The notes beneath the pieces were generated by a model. That model was given only the letters and a program-made list of their open reading frames with translations. It ran no database searches and was not told the DNA's origin. A stretch of DNA of 64,000 nt from Microbacterium sp. Marseille-Q6648 (GTDB lineage: Bacteria; Actinomycetota; Actinomycetes; Actinomycetales; Microbacteriaceae), in NCBI RefSeq assembly GCF_943181415.1, contig NZ_CALPBZ010000001.1:1178001-1242000 (forward strand), in the 5' to 3' direction. Each line of letters begins with the position of its first letter. Positions within the stretch are counted from its first letter, which is position 1. This document shows, piece after piece, positions 43,636 to 52,342 of the stretch. The translations under genes were made by a program, and so were the position numbers.

Positions 43636-44541
43636 ATGCTGGTGCGGATGCTCGCCGCCGCCCTCGCCCTGATCGGCGCTCTCGTCTACGGGGCCGCCGA
43701 CTTCCTCGGCGGGCTCGCGGCGAAACGACTGCGCGCCATCGTGGTCACCGCAGTGGCCGCCGGCGCGGGATTGGTGATCCTCGCGGCGGCCGCCCCGTTC
43801 ACCGTCGTGTCCGTGTCGGCATCCGATATCGCGTGGGGTGCGACGTCGGGCGTCGTCGGATTCATCGCCCTCATGCTGCTGTACGGATGCCTGGCGATCG
43901 GACCGATGAGCATCCTCTCGCCGCTCACGGCGGTGGTCTCGGCGATCGCCCCCATGCTCTGGGGACTGCTGGTCGACGGAGACCAGCTCTCGCCGATCGC
44001 GTTCGTCGGACTCGGCCTGGCCCTGGTCGCCGTCGTCCTCGTGGGCTTCGTGCCCGGTGAGCGGGTCGTGCGTCCGAGCGCGCGCGGGCTCGCGATGGCG
44101 GTGGGAGCGGGTCTCGCGATCGGCGGCTTCCTCATCGTCATAGATCAGACCGGCCCCGAGAGCGGACTCGTCCCCCTCGTGGCCAACCGGGCGACCAGTG
44201 TCGTCGTCACCGGGGCGATCGTCGCCGGTCTCGTCGTCTCGGCGATGCGGCGCGGCCGGACCGCGGCATCCGCCCTCGTCTCGCCGCCGGGACCCGGCGG
44301 CGCCTCGCGGCGCGTGTGGATGCTGGCGCTCGGGTGCGGGTTGCTGGATGCCGCAGCCAACGCCCTCCTGCTGTTCGCCCTGCGGGAGGGACAGCTCTCG
44401 GTGGTCTCGGCACTCACCGCGCTCTATCCCGCGGGCACGATCCTGCTGGCGGCCTTCCTGCTGCGAGAACGGGTCGCCGCCGTGCAGTGGGTGGGTCTCG
44501 CGCTCGCCGTCGCCGCGGGGGGCATGCTCGCGTTGGCGTGA
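43636..44541 (+). CDS. EamA/DMT-family transporter
   Basis: 301 residues, ten membrane segments in two EamA repeats: LIGALVYGAADFLGGLAAKR and the second repeat with ALGCGLLDAAANALLLFALR then SVVSALTALYPAGTILLAAF. The start may be 43636 or the ATG at 43648. Substrate unknown. Unlike the EamA gene at 13650 it stands alone. It is divergent from the MMPL gene across 74 bases that hold the operator dyad. Confidence 0.88.
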   Translation: MLVRMLAAALALIGALVYGAADFLGGLAAKRLRAIVVTAVAAGAGLVILAAAAPFTVVSVSASDIAWGATSGVVGFIALMLLYGCLAIGPMSILSPLTAVVSAIAPMLWGLLVDGDQLSPIAFVGLGLALVAVVLVGFVPGERVVRPSARGLAMAVGAGLAIGGFLIVIDQTGPESGLVPLVANRATSVVVTGAIVAGLVVSAMRRGRTAASALVSPPGPGGASRRVWMLALGCGLLDAAANALLLFALREGQLSVVSALTALYPAGTILLAAFLLRERVAAVQWVGLALAVAAGGMLALA

Positions 44542-44569
44542 CGCGGCCGCCGTGAAGGCGCCGTGGAAA

Positions 44570-44588
44570 CGCCGACCGCCGGTCGGCG
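44570..44588. terminator. short hairpin between convergent genes
   Basis: CGCCGACC-GCC-GGTCGGCG, an 8-bp stem without U-run, between the EamA gene and the gene on the opposite strand. Confidence 0.45.
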
Positions 44589-44592
44589 GGAC

Positions 44593-44988
44593 TCAGCCGC
44601 CGGCGAAGAGCAGGATCGTCGAGGTGACGAGGGCAGCCACGCCGAGCCCGAGAAGGCCGATGGCCAGGAGTGCGACGCCCCGGACGACCGGGCTCCGCTG
44701 CGTCAGCCGCAGGCGGTTGCGCGAGCCGCGACGGTAGAAGATGTCGGCCATGTCCTTGCCGGCCAGGGTGTGCGCCTGCTCGTGGGTCAGGTGCGCCTCA
44801 TTCACCCCGCCGTCATGGTCGAACCATCGGGCGAGCCTGCCATGGGGACCGTCCTCGAGGACGGCGCGCGCCGGCATCCACGTGCCGTCGAAGAGGTACA
44901 GCACGAGCGCCGCACCGGCCAGGAGCGCACCCGAGCCGAACCCCACCCACGTGAAGATCTCGACGATCCCGTCGACGCGTGCGTCCAT
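44593..44988 (-). CDS. two-TM membrane protein, unknown
   Basis: 131 residues. Two membrane segments (about 10-32, FTWVGFGSGALLAGAALVLY, and 104-128, GVALLAIGLLGLGVAALVTS) flank a central soluble loop with FDHDGGVNEAHLTHEQAHTL and the basic FYRRGSRNRLRL. The loop has several His and Asp residues, but I recognise no metal-site motif. Function unknown. Ends 4 bases from the convergent hairpin. Confidence 0.75.
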   Translation of the reverse strand: MDARVDGIVEIFTWVGFGSGALLAGAALVLYLFDGTWMPARAVLEDGPHGRLARWFDHDGGVNEAHLTHEQAHTLAGKDMADIFYRRGSRNRLRLTQRSPVVRGVALLAIGLLGLGVAALVTSTILLFAGG

Positions 44989-45026
44989 CGGCCCTCTTCG
45001 CTGCCTGAAGCCAGCCTGTTGTCTGG

Positions 45027-45099
45027 AGCCACCTAAGGGAATCGAACCCTTGACCTATTCATTACGAGTGAATCGCTCTGCCGACTGAGCTAAGGTGGC
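45027..45099 (-). tRNA. tRNA-Thr (CGT)
   Basis: 73 bases on the minus strand: acceptor GCCACCT/AGGTGGC, D-arm GCTCAGTCGGCAGAGC, anticodon stem ATTCA/TGAAT around CTCGTAA (anticodon CGT), T-arm AAGGGTTCGATTCCCTT. Second threonine tRNA of the window. Confidence 0.97.
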
Positions 45100-45179
45100 G
45101 CGCTTCGCTTGCGCGATGCACGATCAACGATCTTACCCTGTCGCCGGACCCGTCGCGAACCACGGCGGCCGGGTGCGCA

Positions 45180-46736
45180 TCAGCTGCAGACGAGGCCGTC
45201 CTCGGGAACGGTGCCGTCCAGGAGGTAGGCCTCGACGGCGCGGTCCACGCAGTCGTTTCCCTTGTTGTAGCCGGTGTGGCCCTCGCCCTCGCGGGTGATC
45301 AGAACACCCGACGAGAGCTGCTCGGCCAGCGACACCGACCACTCGTACGGTGTCGCCGGGTCGTTGGTCGTGCCGATCACCACGATGGGGTCGGCCCCCT
45401 CGGCGGCGATGGGCTCGCGCACACCGGTCGCCGGATACGGCCACCCCTCGCACGGGTCGGGACCGGACCAGTAGGGCGCGATCGTCGGCGCCTGCTCGGC
45501 GATGAGGGCCTCGGCGGCCGCCTCTTCCTCTTCGGTCGCGTCGACGGGGTAGTCCATGCAGTTGTAGGCACGGAACGCCTCGGTCGAGTTGTCGAGGTAC
45601 TCCCCTTCTTCGCGGTTGTAGTAGAAGTCCGCGAGGAAGAACGCGAACTCCGGGTCGCCCTCGAGCACACCCGTGAGCGCCTGCGAGAGGAAGGGCCAGC
45701 TGTCCTGCGAGTAGAGCGCGGCGACGATGGCGGTCGTCAGCGCGTCCGCGCCGAGCAGCCGTCCGTCGGCGGCGGGCAGCGGGTCGCGGTCGACGCTCGC
45801 CAGCAGCGCGCCGAGATCCTGCATCCCGTCGTCGACCGATCCGCGGAAGGGGCACTCCTCGTCGCCGAGGCAGTCGGCCATGTACGCCCGCAGCGCCGAT
45901 TCGAAGCCCACCGCCTGCGTCGTGCCGACATCCAGGCCGGGGATGGACGGGTCGATCGCGCCGTCAAGCACGAGCCGGCCCACCCTTTCGGGGAACAGCT
46001 TGGCGTACGTTGCGCCGAGGAACGTGCCGTACGAGTAGCCGAGGAAGTTGAGGGCGCGATCCCCGAGCACGCCGCGGATGAGATCCATGTCGCGCGCCGA
46101 CTGCTCGGTGGTGATGAACGGCAGGATGCCCTCACTGGCGTCTTCGCACGCCTCGCCGAACGCGGCGTTGCGTTCCTGGAGCTCCGCCTCCCACCCCTCG
46201 GAACCACGCGGATCCTCGGGGATGTCGAACAGGTACGCGTCCATCTCGGCCGCGTCGAAGCAGCGCACGGCGGTGGACTGACCCACGCCTCGCGGGTCGA
46301 AGCCGATGACGTCGTACTCCTCGATGAGCGCCTCGCCGACGGCGTAGGTCAGGGACTCGCGGACGAGGTCCACACCGCTGGAGCCGGGGCCGCCGGGGTT
46401 CGTCAGCAGCGACCCGATGGGTTCGCCGCCCGTGGCGCGGTTGCGCACGAGCGCCAGGTCGATCTCGCCCGCCGCCGGGTCGGCCCAGTCCAGCGGCGCC
46501 GTGATGGTCGAGCACTGGAAGCCGGCGCCGCAGTCCTCCCACTCCACGGTCTGCTCGTAGAACGGCAGCAGGTCCTCGTCCACGCCTTCGGTGTCGGGAG
46601 CGGGGCTCGAGGTCGAGACGGGCCGCTCCTCGGGGATCAGCGCGTAGAGGCATCCGCTCAGAGCGAGCGCCGAGACAGCGAGACCTGCGATGACGGCGAG
46701 CGTGCGACGCGCACGGCGGGTGGGGGCGACGTTCAC
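45180..46736 (-). CDS. secreted alpha/beta-hydrolase lipoprotein (tripeptidyl-aminopeptidase type)
   Basis: 518 residues with a GTG start that overlaps the holB stop. Lipobox LSGC (C29). Alpha/beta-hydrolase core: VTAPLDWADP-like entry (TITAPLDWADPAAGEIDLAL), oxyanion region LLTNPGGPGSSGVDLV, DVIGFDPRGVGQSTAV, nucleophile elbow FLGYSYGTFLGATYA; TAP-like C-terminal domain with VVIGTTNDPATPYEWSVSLA (Asp) and EGEGHTGYNKGNDCVDRAVE (His). Resembles the SlpD/SlpE and Tap proteases of actinomycetes. Probably trims peptides outside the cell for uptake. Confidence 0.92.
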   Translation of the reverse strand: MNVAPTRRARRTLAVIAGLAVSALALSGCLYALIPEERPVSTSSPAPDTEGVDEDLLPFYEQTVEWEDCGAGFQCSTITAPLDWADPAAGEIDLALVRNRATGGEPIGSLLTNPGGPGSSGVDLVRESLTYAVGEALIEEYDVIGFDPRGVGQSTAVRCFDAAEMDAYLFDIPEDPRGSEGWEAELQERNAAFGEACEDASEGILPFITTEQSARDMDLIRGVLGDRALNFLGYSYGTFLGATYAKLFPERVGRLVLDGAIDPSIPGLDVGTTQAVGFESALRAYMADCLGDEECPFRGSVDDGMQDLGALLASVDRDPLPAADGRLLGADALTTAIVAALYSQDSWPFLSQALTGVLEGDPEFAFFLADFYYNREEGEYLDNSTEAFRAYNCMDYPVDATEEEEAAAEALIAEQAPTIAPYWSGPDPCEGWPYPATGVREPIAAEGADPIVVIGTTNDPATPYEWSVSLAEQLSSGVLITREGEGHTGYNKGNDCVDRAVEAYLLDGTVPEDGLVCS

Positions 46737-47911
46737 GGGGTCCTTCCGCTCGCGACGGTCACGAGCATGCTCTCGAGGGCGAGGGTGGGGGCGACGTTCT
46801 GCTCGAGGTTGCGGCGCGTCTCGGCGATGCGGTCGAGCACCAGCAGAGTCCGCTCGGTCGACCAGTCCGCGGCCAGGGCTCGCAGCTCGGGCTCGAGCTC
46901 GCGATTGATCAGCTCGACATCGCGCCCGAAGCCAAGCATGAGGACGTCGCGGTACATCGACTGCAGATCGGTGAGCACACGATCGATGCCGTCGCGGAGG
47001 CTGCGAGTGGCGCGCCGCTTCTGGTCGTCCTCGAGCGCCGAGAGCTGTGCGCGGACCGCAGGCGGCACCGCCGCACCCTCGGGGATGCCGAGTGTGCGGC
47101 GAAGCTGCGCGCGTTCGGCGTCATCCCGCTCCGCGGTGAGGGCTTTGGCGTCCTCGGTCGCGGCCTGAACGATGCGGCCTGCGCTGTCGACCGCATCGCC
47201 CACCCCGCGCACCCGCAGCGCGGACCGCAGGGTATCGTCCCGGCGGCTGCGCGCCGCGGCATCCGTCGCCAGCCGCTGGGCCATCCCGATGTGTCGCTGC
47301 GCGTGCCGCGCCGACTGCTCGGCCACGGCCGGGTCCGCTCCGGTGCGTTCGGAGATGAGCCGTGCCACGTCGGCGACGTCGGGCTCGCGCAGGCGCAGCG
47401 TCCGCACCCGGGAGCGGATCGTGGGCAGGAGGTCGGCGTCGCTCGGCGCGCAGAGCACCCAGACCGTGTGCTCGGGCGGCTCCTCGAGCGCCTTCAGCAG
47501 GACATTGGACGTGCGCTCGGCCATGCGATCGGCATCCTCGACGACGATCACCCGGTGCCGGCCGAGTGACGGGGCGAAGTAGGCGCGCTCGACCAGGCGA
47601 CGCGCTTCGTCGATGCGGATGATGACCTGCTCGGTGCGCAGCGACGTGAGGTCGGGATGTGTGCGGGCGAGCACCTGTCGCATGGCGACGGTGTCACCGG
47701 GCTCGGCGATCAGTGCCGCGGCGAAGGCGTACGCCAGCGTCGAGCGCCCGGATCCCGGGGGGCCCGTGATGAGCCAGGCGTGCGTCATGCTCTCGGGGTC
47801 GGATGCCGCGGCCTGCAGCGCGCGGACGGCGTCGTCCTGCCCCCACACCGCGTCCCACGGCTCCGCGGCGAGGACCGGCGGGGGCGCAGGCGCATCGACC
47901 GTCGTACCCAT
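46733..47911 (-). CDS. holB: DNA polymerase III subunit delta'
   Basis: 392 residues. Clamp-loader AAA+ subunit: WDAVWGQDDAVRALQAA, P-loop GPPGSGRST (50-58), VVEDADRMAERTSNVLLKAL (Walker B/sensor region), EEPPEHTVWVLCAP and LLPTIRSRVRTLRL with the SRC-like SRV arginine finger. The four-cysteine zinc module usually found after the P-loop helix is absent; that segment is short (IAEPGDTVAMRQVLARTHPD). Lies 10 bases after tmk; topA-tmk-holB is a typical actinobacterial order. Confidence 0.93.
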   Translation of the reverse strand: MGTTVDAPAPPPVLAAEPWDAVWGQDDAVRALQAAASDPESMTHAWLITGPPGSGRSTLAYAFAAALIAEPGDTVAMRQVLARTHPDLTSLRTEQVIIRIDEARRLVERAYFAPSLGRHRVIVVEDADRMAERTSNVLLKALEEPPEHTVWVLCAPSDADLLPTIRSRVRTLRLREPDVADVARLISERTGADPAVAEQSARHAQRHIGMAQRLATDAAARSRRDDTLRSALRVRGVGDAVDSAGRIVQAATEDAKALTAERDDAERAQLRRTLGIPEGAAVPPAVRAQLSALEDDQKRRATRSLRDGIDRVLTDLQSMYRDVLMLGFGRDVELINRELEPELRALAADWSTERTLLVLDRIAETRRNLEQNVAPTLALESMLVTVASGRTP

Positions 47912-47921
47912 GGGCCCAAGC

Positions 47922-48593
47922 CTAACCGGCGGCGCCGACGTCGCCCGCGGGCGTCAGGAGGGTGGCGATGCGCGCCTGGACGTCGCGGGAAAGCTCTTCC
48001 GCGGGCCGCCGGGCATCCAGCACGAGGAAGCGGTCGGGCTCGGCGTCGGCGAGCGTGAGGAACTCGGCGCGGACCTTGGCGTGGAATTCGTCCTGCTCGG
48101 ATTCGAGTCGGTCGAACGGCTTGTCGTCGGCGTCCCGGCGCTCGCGCGCAGCGGACGGGTCGAGGTCCAGCAGCACCGTGAGATCGGGAAGCAGTCCCTG
48201 GGTGGCCCACAGCGAAAGGTCTCGCACCTCGTCGCGCCCGAGCACCCGTCCGGCGCCCTGGTAGGCGACGGACGAATCGAGGTAGCGGTCCTGGATGACG
48301 ATGTCGCCGCGCGCGAGCGCGGGGCGCACGACCGTCTCGACGTGGTGTGCGCGGTCCGCGGCGTACAGGAGCGCTTCGGCGCGGGGCGCGACGTCGCCTC
48401 GGTGGTGCAGGACGATGTCGCGGATGAGAACACCCACCTCGGTGCCGCCGGGCTCGCGCGTGCGCACGACAGCGCGCCCCGCCGCACGCAGCCAGGCTTC
48501 GAGAAGACCGGCCTGCGTCGTCTTCCCGGCTCCGTCGCCGCCTTCGAATGTGACGAACAGACCCGCGTGAGGATGCCGGGGGTCCGCCGTCAC
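47922..48593 (-). CDS. tmk: thymidylate kinase
   Basis: 223 residues with a GTG start overlapping the topA stop (GTGA). dTMP to dTDP. P-loop FEGGDGAGKTTQ (residues 17-28), RTREPGGTEVGVLIR, the DRY-type motif IVIQDRYLDSSVAYQGAGR and the lid segment ARERRDADDKPFDRLES. C-terminal GDVGAAG tail. Normal length. Confidence 0.95.
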   Translation of the reverse strand: MTADPRHPHAGLFVTFEGGDGAGKTTQAGLLEAWLRAAGRAVVRTREPGGTEVGVLIRDIVLHHRGDVAPRAEALLYAADRAHHVETVVRPALARGDIVIQDRYLDSSVAYQGAGRVLGRDEVRDLSLWATQGLLPDLTVLLDLDPSAARERRDADDKPFDRLESEQDEFHAKVRAEFLTLADAEPDRFLVLDARRPAEELSRDVQARIATLLTPAGDVGAAG

Positions 48594-51289
48594 TTCTTCG
48601 CCGCGGTCTTGCGGGTGGTCGTCGTGCGCTTGGCCGTGCGCTTGGGCGCGGGACCCTTCGCCCGCTTGTCGGCGAGCAGCTGCACCGCCCGCTCGAAGGT
48701 GACCTCCATCGCGTCCTCGCCTCGCGGGACGGTGGCGTTGGTTTCGCCGTCGGTGATGTAGGGGCCGAAGCGGCCGTCCTTCAGCTTGATCGGCTTGCCG
48801 CTCACCGGGTCGTTGTCGTATTCCTTGAGCGCGCTCGAGGCCTTGCGCGCGCCGTACTTCGGCTGCGCGTAGATGGCGAGGGCCTGCTCGAGCGAGATGT
48901 CGAAGATCTGCTGCTCGGTGTCGAGCGAGCGCGACTCCGTGCCCTTCTTCAAGTAGGGCCCATAGCGGCCGTTCTGCGCCGTGATCTCGGCGCCCGTCTC
49001 GGGATCGGCGCCGACCACGCGCGGCAGGTCGAGCAGACGCAGCGCCGTGTCGAGGTCGATCGTGTCGACCGACATGCTCTTGAACAGCGACGCGGTGCGG
49101 GGCTTGGGTGCCACCTCTTTCTTCGCGCCGCGCTTCTTCGGCGCGGGCGTCTCGGCGGGCACCTCCCCGGTCGCCGCGTCGGCGGCGTCGGGGTCGACGG
49201 GATCGGTCTCCTGGACGTACGGCCCGTAGCGGCCGTCCTTGACGACGACGATCTTGCCGTTCGCGGGGTTCTCGCCGAGAACGCGATCCCCGGCGACCGG
49301 GGCATCGATGAGCTCCTGCGCCCGGGCGGGGGTGAGCTCGTCGGGCGCGAGGTCCTCGGGGATGTTCACCCGGCGCGGCTCGGCGGCAGGGTCGTCCTTG
49401 TCGGCGACCTCGAGGTACGGTCCGTACTTGCCGAAGCGGAGCGTCGCGACGTCGCCGATCGGCGTCGAGTTGAGGGCGCGCGCGTCGATTTCGCCGAGGT
49501 TGTCGACGATGTGACGCAGTCCGACGTGCTGCTCGGAACCGAAGTAGAACTCCTTGAGCCAGTCCACGCGCTTCTGCTCACCGCGGGCGATCGCGTCGAG
49601 GTCGTCCTCGAGCGCGGCCGTGAAGTCGTAGTCCACGAGGTCGGAGAAGTGCTCCTCGAGGAGCCGGACGACGCTGAAGGCGAGCCAGCTGGGGATGAGC
49701 GCCTGGCCGCGCTTGGTGACGTAGCCGCGGTTGAGGATGACGTCGATGATGCTCGCGAAGGTCGACGGGCGGCCGATGCCCTTCTCCTCGAGCGCCTTCA
49801 CCAGCGACGCCTCGGTGTAGCGGGGCTTCGGCGACGTCGCGTGGCCCTTGGGCTCCACGTCGGTCAGGCGCAGGGAGTCGCCCACCGCGAGTGCGGGCAG
49901 AGACTGGTCGTCCGTGCGGTCGGCGTCGGCGCGCTTCTCGTCGCGACCCTCTTCGTAGGCCTCGAGGAACCCCTTGAAGGTGTAGACGGTGCCGGATGCC
50001 GTGAATTCGGCGCGTCGGCCGGCGGCGTCGACGGCGAGCGTGACCGTCGTGGTCTCGTACTTCGCGTCGGACATCTGGCTGGCCATCGTGCGCTTCCAGA
50101 TGAGGTCGTACAGGCGCTGCTCGTCGCGGTCGAGTTCGCCCGAGACCTTCGAGGGCGTGCGGAACACGTCGCCGGAGGGACGGATCGCCTCGTGGGCCTC
50201 TTGCGCGTTCTTGGACTTGCTGCGGTACGTGCGGGGGTTCGGCGGCACGGCCTTGTCGCCGTACATCTCGACCGCCTGCGCCCGCGCCGCCTGGACGGCC
50301 TGGGTGCTCAGCGCGGTCGAGTCGGTGCGCATATAGGTGATGAAGCCCTTCTCGTAGAGACGCTGGGCGACGCTCATGGCGTGCTTGGCGCTCATCGAGA
50401 GCTTGCGGCCGGCCTCCTGCTGCATCGTCGAGGTGGTGAAGGGCGGCTTCGGGCTGCGGGTGCCGGGCTTGGCCTCCACGGCAGCCACGGTGGCTTCCCC
50501 GGCCGCGTCGATGGCGGTGGCGAGCTCGCGGGCGGCTGACTCGTCCAGGACGACGACGGCTTTCTTCAGTTCGCCACGGTCGTCGAAATCGGTGCCGCGG
50601 GCCAGTGACGCCCCGTCGACGCGTGCCAGGCGAGCGGCGAAAGAAGCGGCATCCTTCTTCGCGGTCGTCTCGATGTCCCAGTACGAGGCGGAGACGAACG
50701 CCATGCGCTCCCGCTCGCGGTCGACCACGAGTCGCGTCGCGGCGGACTGCACCCGACCGGCCGACGTGCCCTGCTGGACCTTGAACCACAGGACGGGGCT
50801 GACGTCCCAGCCGTAGAGGCGGTCGAGGATGCGTCGGGTCTCCTGCGCGTCGACCAGGGCGAGGTCGAGCTCGCGGGTGTTGTCGACGGCGGCGCGGATG
50901 GCGTCTTTGGTGATCTCGTGGAAGACCATGCGCTTGACGGGCACCTTCGGCTTGAGCGCCTCGAGCAGGTGCCACGCGATGGCTTCGCCTTCGCGGTCTT
51001 CATCTGTGGCGAGGAGGAGCTCGTCGGCGTTCTTGAGCGCCCGCTTCAGCTCGGCGACGGTCTTCTTGCCGCGTTCGCTGGGCACGTAGTAGGGGTCGAA
51101 CCCGTTGTCGATGTCGATCGAGTACTTGCCGTAAGCCTGCTTCTTGTCGGCGGGGATGTCCTTCTTGTCCGCGAGATCGCGGATGTGCCCGACCGAGCTG
51201 AGCACCTCGTAGTCGTCGCCGAGGTAACCCTGGATCGACTTCATCTTCGTCGGGGACTCGACGATGACGAGCTTCTTGCCTGATGCCAA
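48590..51289 (-). CDS. topA: DNA topoisomerase I
   Basis: 899 residues if the TTG at 51289 is used; AAAGGA 7 bases upstream supports it over an ATG at 51322. TOPRIM domain (VIVESPTKMKSIQGYLG with E11; ATDEDREGEAIAW) and active-site Y319 in GFITYMRTDSTALS. Instead of zinc fingers the C-terminus carries several topoisomerase C-terminal repeats (each with the F/YGPY motif, e.g. LRFGKYGPYLEV, VKDGRYGPYVQE, LKDGRFGPYITD) and a Lys/Thr-rich tail, as in mycobacterial TopA. Relaxes negative supercoils. Head of topA-tmk-holB. Confidence 0.95.
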   Translation of the reverse strand: MASGKKLVIVESPTKMKSIQGYLGDDYEVLSSVGHIRDLADKKDIPADKKQAYGKYSIDIDNGFDPYYVPSERGKKTVAELKRALKNADELLLATDEDREGEAIAWHLLEALKPKVPVKRMVFHEITKDAIRAAVDNTRELDLALVDAQETRRILDRLYGWDVSPVLWFKVQQGTSAGRVQSAATRLVVDRERERMAFVSASYWDIETTAKKDAASFAARLARVDGASLARGTDFDDRGELKKAVVVLDESAARELATAIDAAGEATVAAVEAKPGTRSPKPPFTTSTMQQEAGRKLSMSAKHAMSVAQRLYEKGFITYMRTDSTALSTQAVQAARAQAVEMYGDKAVPPNPRTYRSKSKNAQEAHEAIRPSGDVFRTPSKVSGELDRDEQRLYDLIWKRTMASQMSDAKYETTTVTLAVDAAGRRAEFTASGTVYTFKGFLEAYEEGRDEKRADADRTDDQSLPALAVGDSLRLTDVEPKGHATSPKPRYTEASLVKALEEKGIGRPSTFASIIDVILNRGYVTKRGQALIPSWLAFSVVRLLEEHFSDLVDYDFTAALEDDLDAIARGEQKRVDWLKEFYFGSEQHVGLRHIVDNLGEIDARALNSTPIGDVATLRFGKYGPYLEVADKDDPAAEPRRVNIPEDLAPDELTPARAQELIDAPVAGDRVLGENPANGKIVVVKDGRYGPYVQETDPVDPDAADAATGEVPAETPAPKKRGAKKEVAPKPRTASLFKSMSVDTIDLDTALRLLDLPRVVGADPETGAEITAQNGRYGPYLKKGTESRSLDTEQQIFDISLEQALAIYAQPKYGARKASSALKEYDNDPVSGKPIKLKDGRFGPYITDGETNATVPRGEDAMEVTFERAVQLLADKRAKGPAPKRTAKRTTTTRKTAAKK

Positions 51290-51374
51290 CGTGGCGTCCT
51301 TTCTTCGTTGCACACCATACACACCGCGCGACAGGGCGGTGCTGTGAGGATGCCGAGGCGAAAGGCCTGGAAGG

Positions 51375-51692
51375 TCACGGTGGCGGGCCGGCGCGTGCGC
51401 GCGCCTCGACGGGCAGGTGCCCGAACGTCGCCCCGATGGTGACGGTTGCGATGAGCCCCGTCACCTCGCAGTCATGGAGTGACACCTGCATGGCCTCGGC
51501 CACCTCGCGGGCGCGTTCGCACGGGAACCCGGTGATGGCGCCCGATGCCGCATCTGCCGCAGCCAATGCCGCACCGTCGGCGGCCGCGGCGGCACGCTGG
51601 GCGTGCACGCCCGCCGCCGCGACCGCCGCGAGCGCGAGCAGACCGACTGCCGTTGCCGAGACGATCCCGACGGCCAGCGCGCTCCCGGGCAT
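51375..51692 (-). CDS. TadG-like / helicase-locus pilus assembly protein
   Basis: 105 residues. Starts at an ATG that overlaps the TadE-like stop by one base (TGATG). One N-terminal membrane segment (GSALAVGIVSATAVGLLALA) followed by the RAAAAADGAALAAADAASGA stretch, the hallmark of the actinobacterial pilus-locus family represented by Rv3654c. Two cysteines (PCERAREV and HDCEVTG) could form a disulfide outside. Last gene of the tad run, 85 bases before topA. Confidence 0.8.
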   Translation of the reverse strand: MPGSALAVGIVSATAVGLLALAAVAAAGVHAQRAAAAADGAALAAADAASGAITGFPCERAREVAEAMQVSLHDCEVTGLIATVTIGATFGHLPVEARARAGPPP

Positions 51693-52057
51693 CAGCCACC
51701 ACCCGCCAGGGCGCAGCCGGTGGCGGCCACGTCGCCCAGGAGGGCGAGCCCTGCCGAGGCGGTGGCGGTGACGCACACGACATCGCCCCGTGTCGAGACG
51801 TCGATCGTCGCCCCGGGGACCGCACCCGTCACCGCGCTCTCGACGCGGCCGGCGCTCTCACCCCGCGAGGCCAGGCGCGCGGCATCGGCGGCGGCGTCCT
51901 GCAGCCGGACGTGGCGTGCCCCCGCACCGAGCGCGCCCACCCCCAGGATGAGCACCAGCATCACGGCGGGAAGGGCGACGGCGAACTCCGCCACCACGGC
52001 GCCCGCCTCGCCGAGGCGGCGGGGCGGGCGACGGGTGTCAGGCGACCGTGAGGGCAC
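51692..52057 (-). CDS. TadE-family minor pilin-like protein
   Basis: About 121 residues if the GTG at 52057 is used; this start overlaps the DUF4244 gene by 20 bases, and no clear ribosome site is seen, so the N-terminus is uncertain. The segment EAGAVVAEFAVALPAVMLVL matches the TadE pattern of a glutamate five residues into a hydrophobic helix, as in type IV pilin-like signals. The rest is a small outside domain with one possible disulfide (VCVTATAS, ATGCALAG). Part of the Tad cluster. Confidence 0.78.
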   Translation of the reverse strand: MPSRSPDTRRPPRRLGEAGAVVAEFAVALPAVMLVLILGVGALGAGARHVRLQDAAADAARLASRGESAGRVESAVTGAVPGATIDVSTRGDVVCVTATASAGLALLGDVAATGCALAGGG

Positions 52058-52244
52058 GGCGGATGAGGTCGGTGAGGATGCCACGGACTTCGTCGGAGCG
52101 CATGATGACGACCAGAAGGCCCGCGAACGCCACGGCAGCCATCGTGGCGATGGCGTACTCGGCGGTGGCTGCACCGGTCTCGTCGCCGAACAGGCGGGCG
52201 GCGCGGCGGCGGGAGAGGCGGGAAGGGACATGGGGTGGCTCCAT
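52038..52244 (-). CDS. DUF4244 Flp-pilin-like protein
   Basis: 68 residues from the ATG at 52244. Basic leader, then DETGAATAEYAIATMAAVAF, the prepilin-like cleavage and helix motif (G-x5-EYA) of the DUF4244 family encoded at the same place in mycobacterial tad loci (Rv3656c). Probably the major pilin subunit. The C-terminus RGILTDLIRRALTVA is amphipathic. A 15-bp tandem repeat precedes the gene. Confidence 0.87.
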   Translation of the reverse strand: MEPPHVPSRLSRRRAARLFGDETGAATAEYAIATMAAVAFAGLLVVIMRSDEVRGILTDLIRRALTVA

Positions 52245-52280
52245 TTCTCGATCCGTTCGGATCTGCTTCGGCGGTGGGCG

Positions 52281-52340
52281 GGCACGGTCTGGGCAGGCAC
52301 GGTGCGGAAGGGCATGGTGTGGGAGGGCACAGTGTGGGCG
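52281..52340. repeat. four 15-bp tandem repeats in the tad locus
   Basis: GGCACGGTCTGGGCA, GGCACGGTGCGGAAG, GGCATGGTGTGGGAG and GGCACAGTGTGGGCG follow in exact 15-base register, between the TadBC gene end (52343) and the DUF4244 start (52244). A partial fifth unit runs into the TadBC stop. Confidence 0.85.
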
Positions 52341-52342
52341 GG

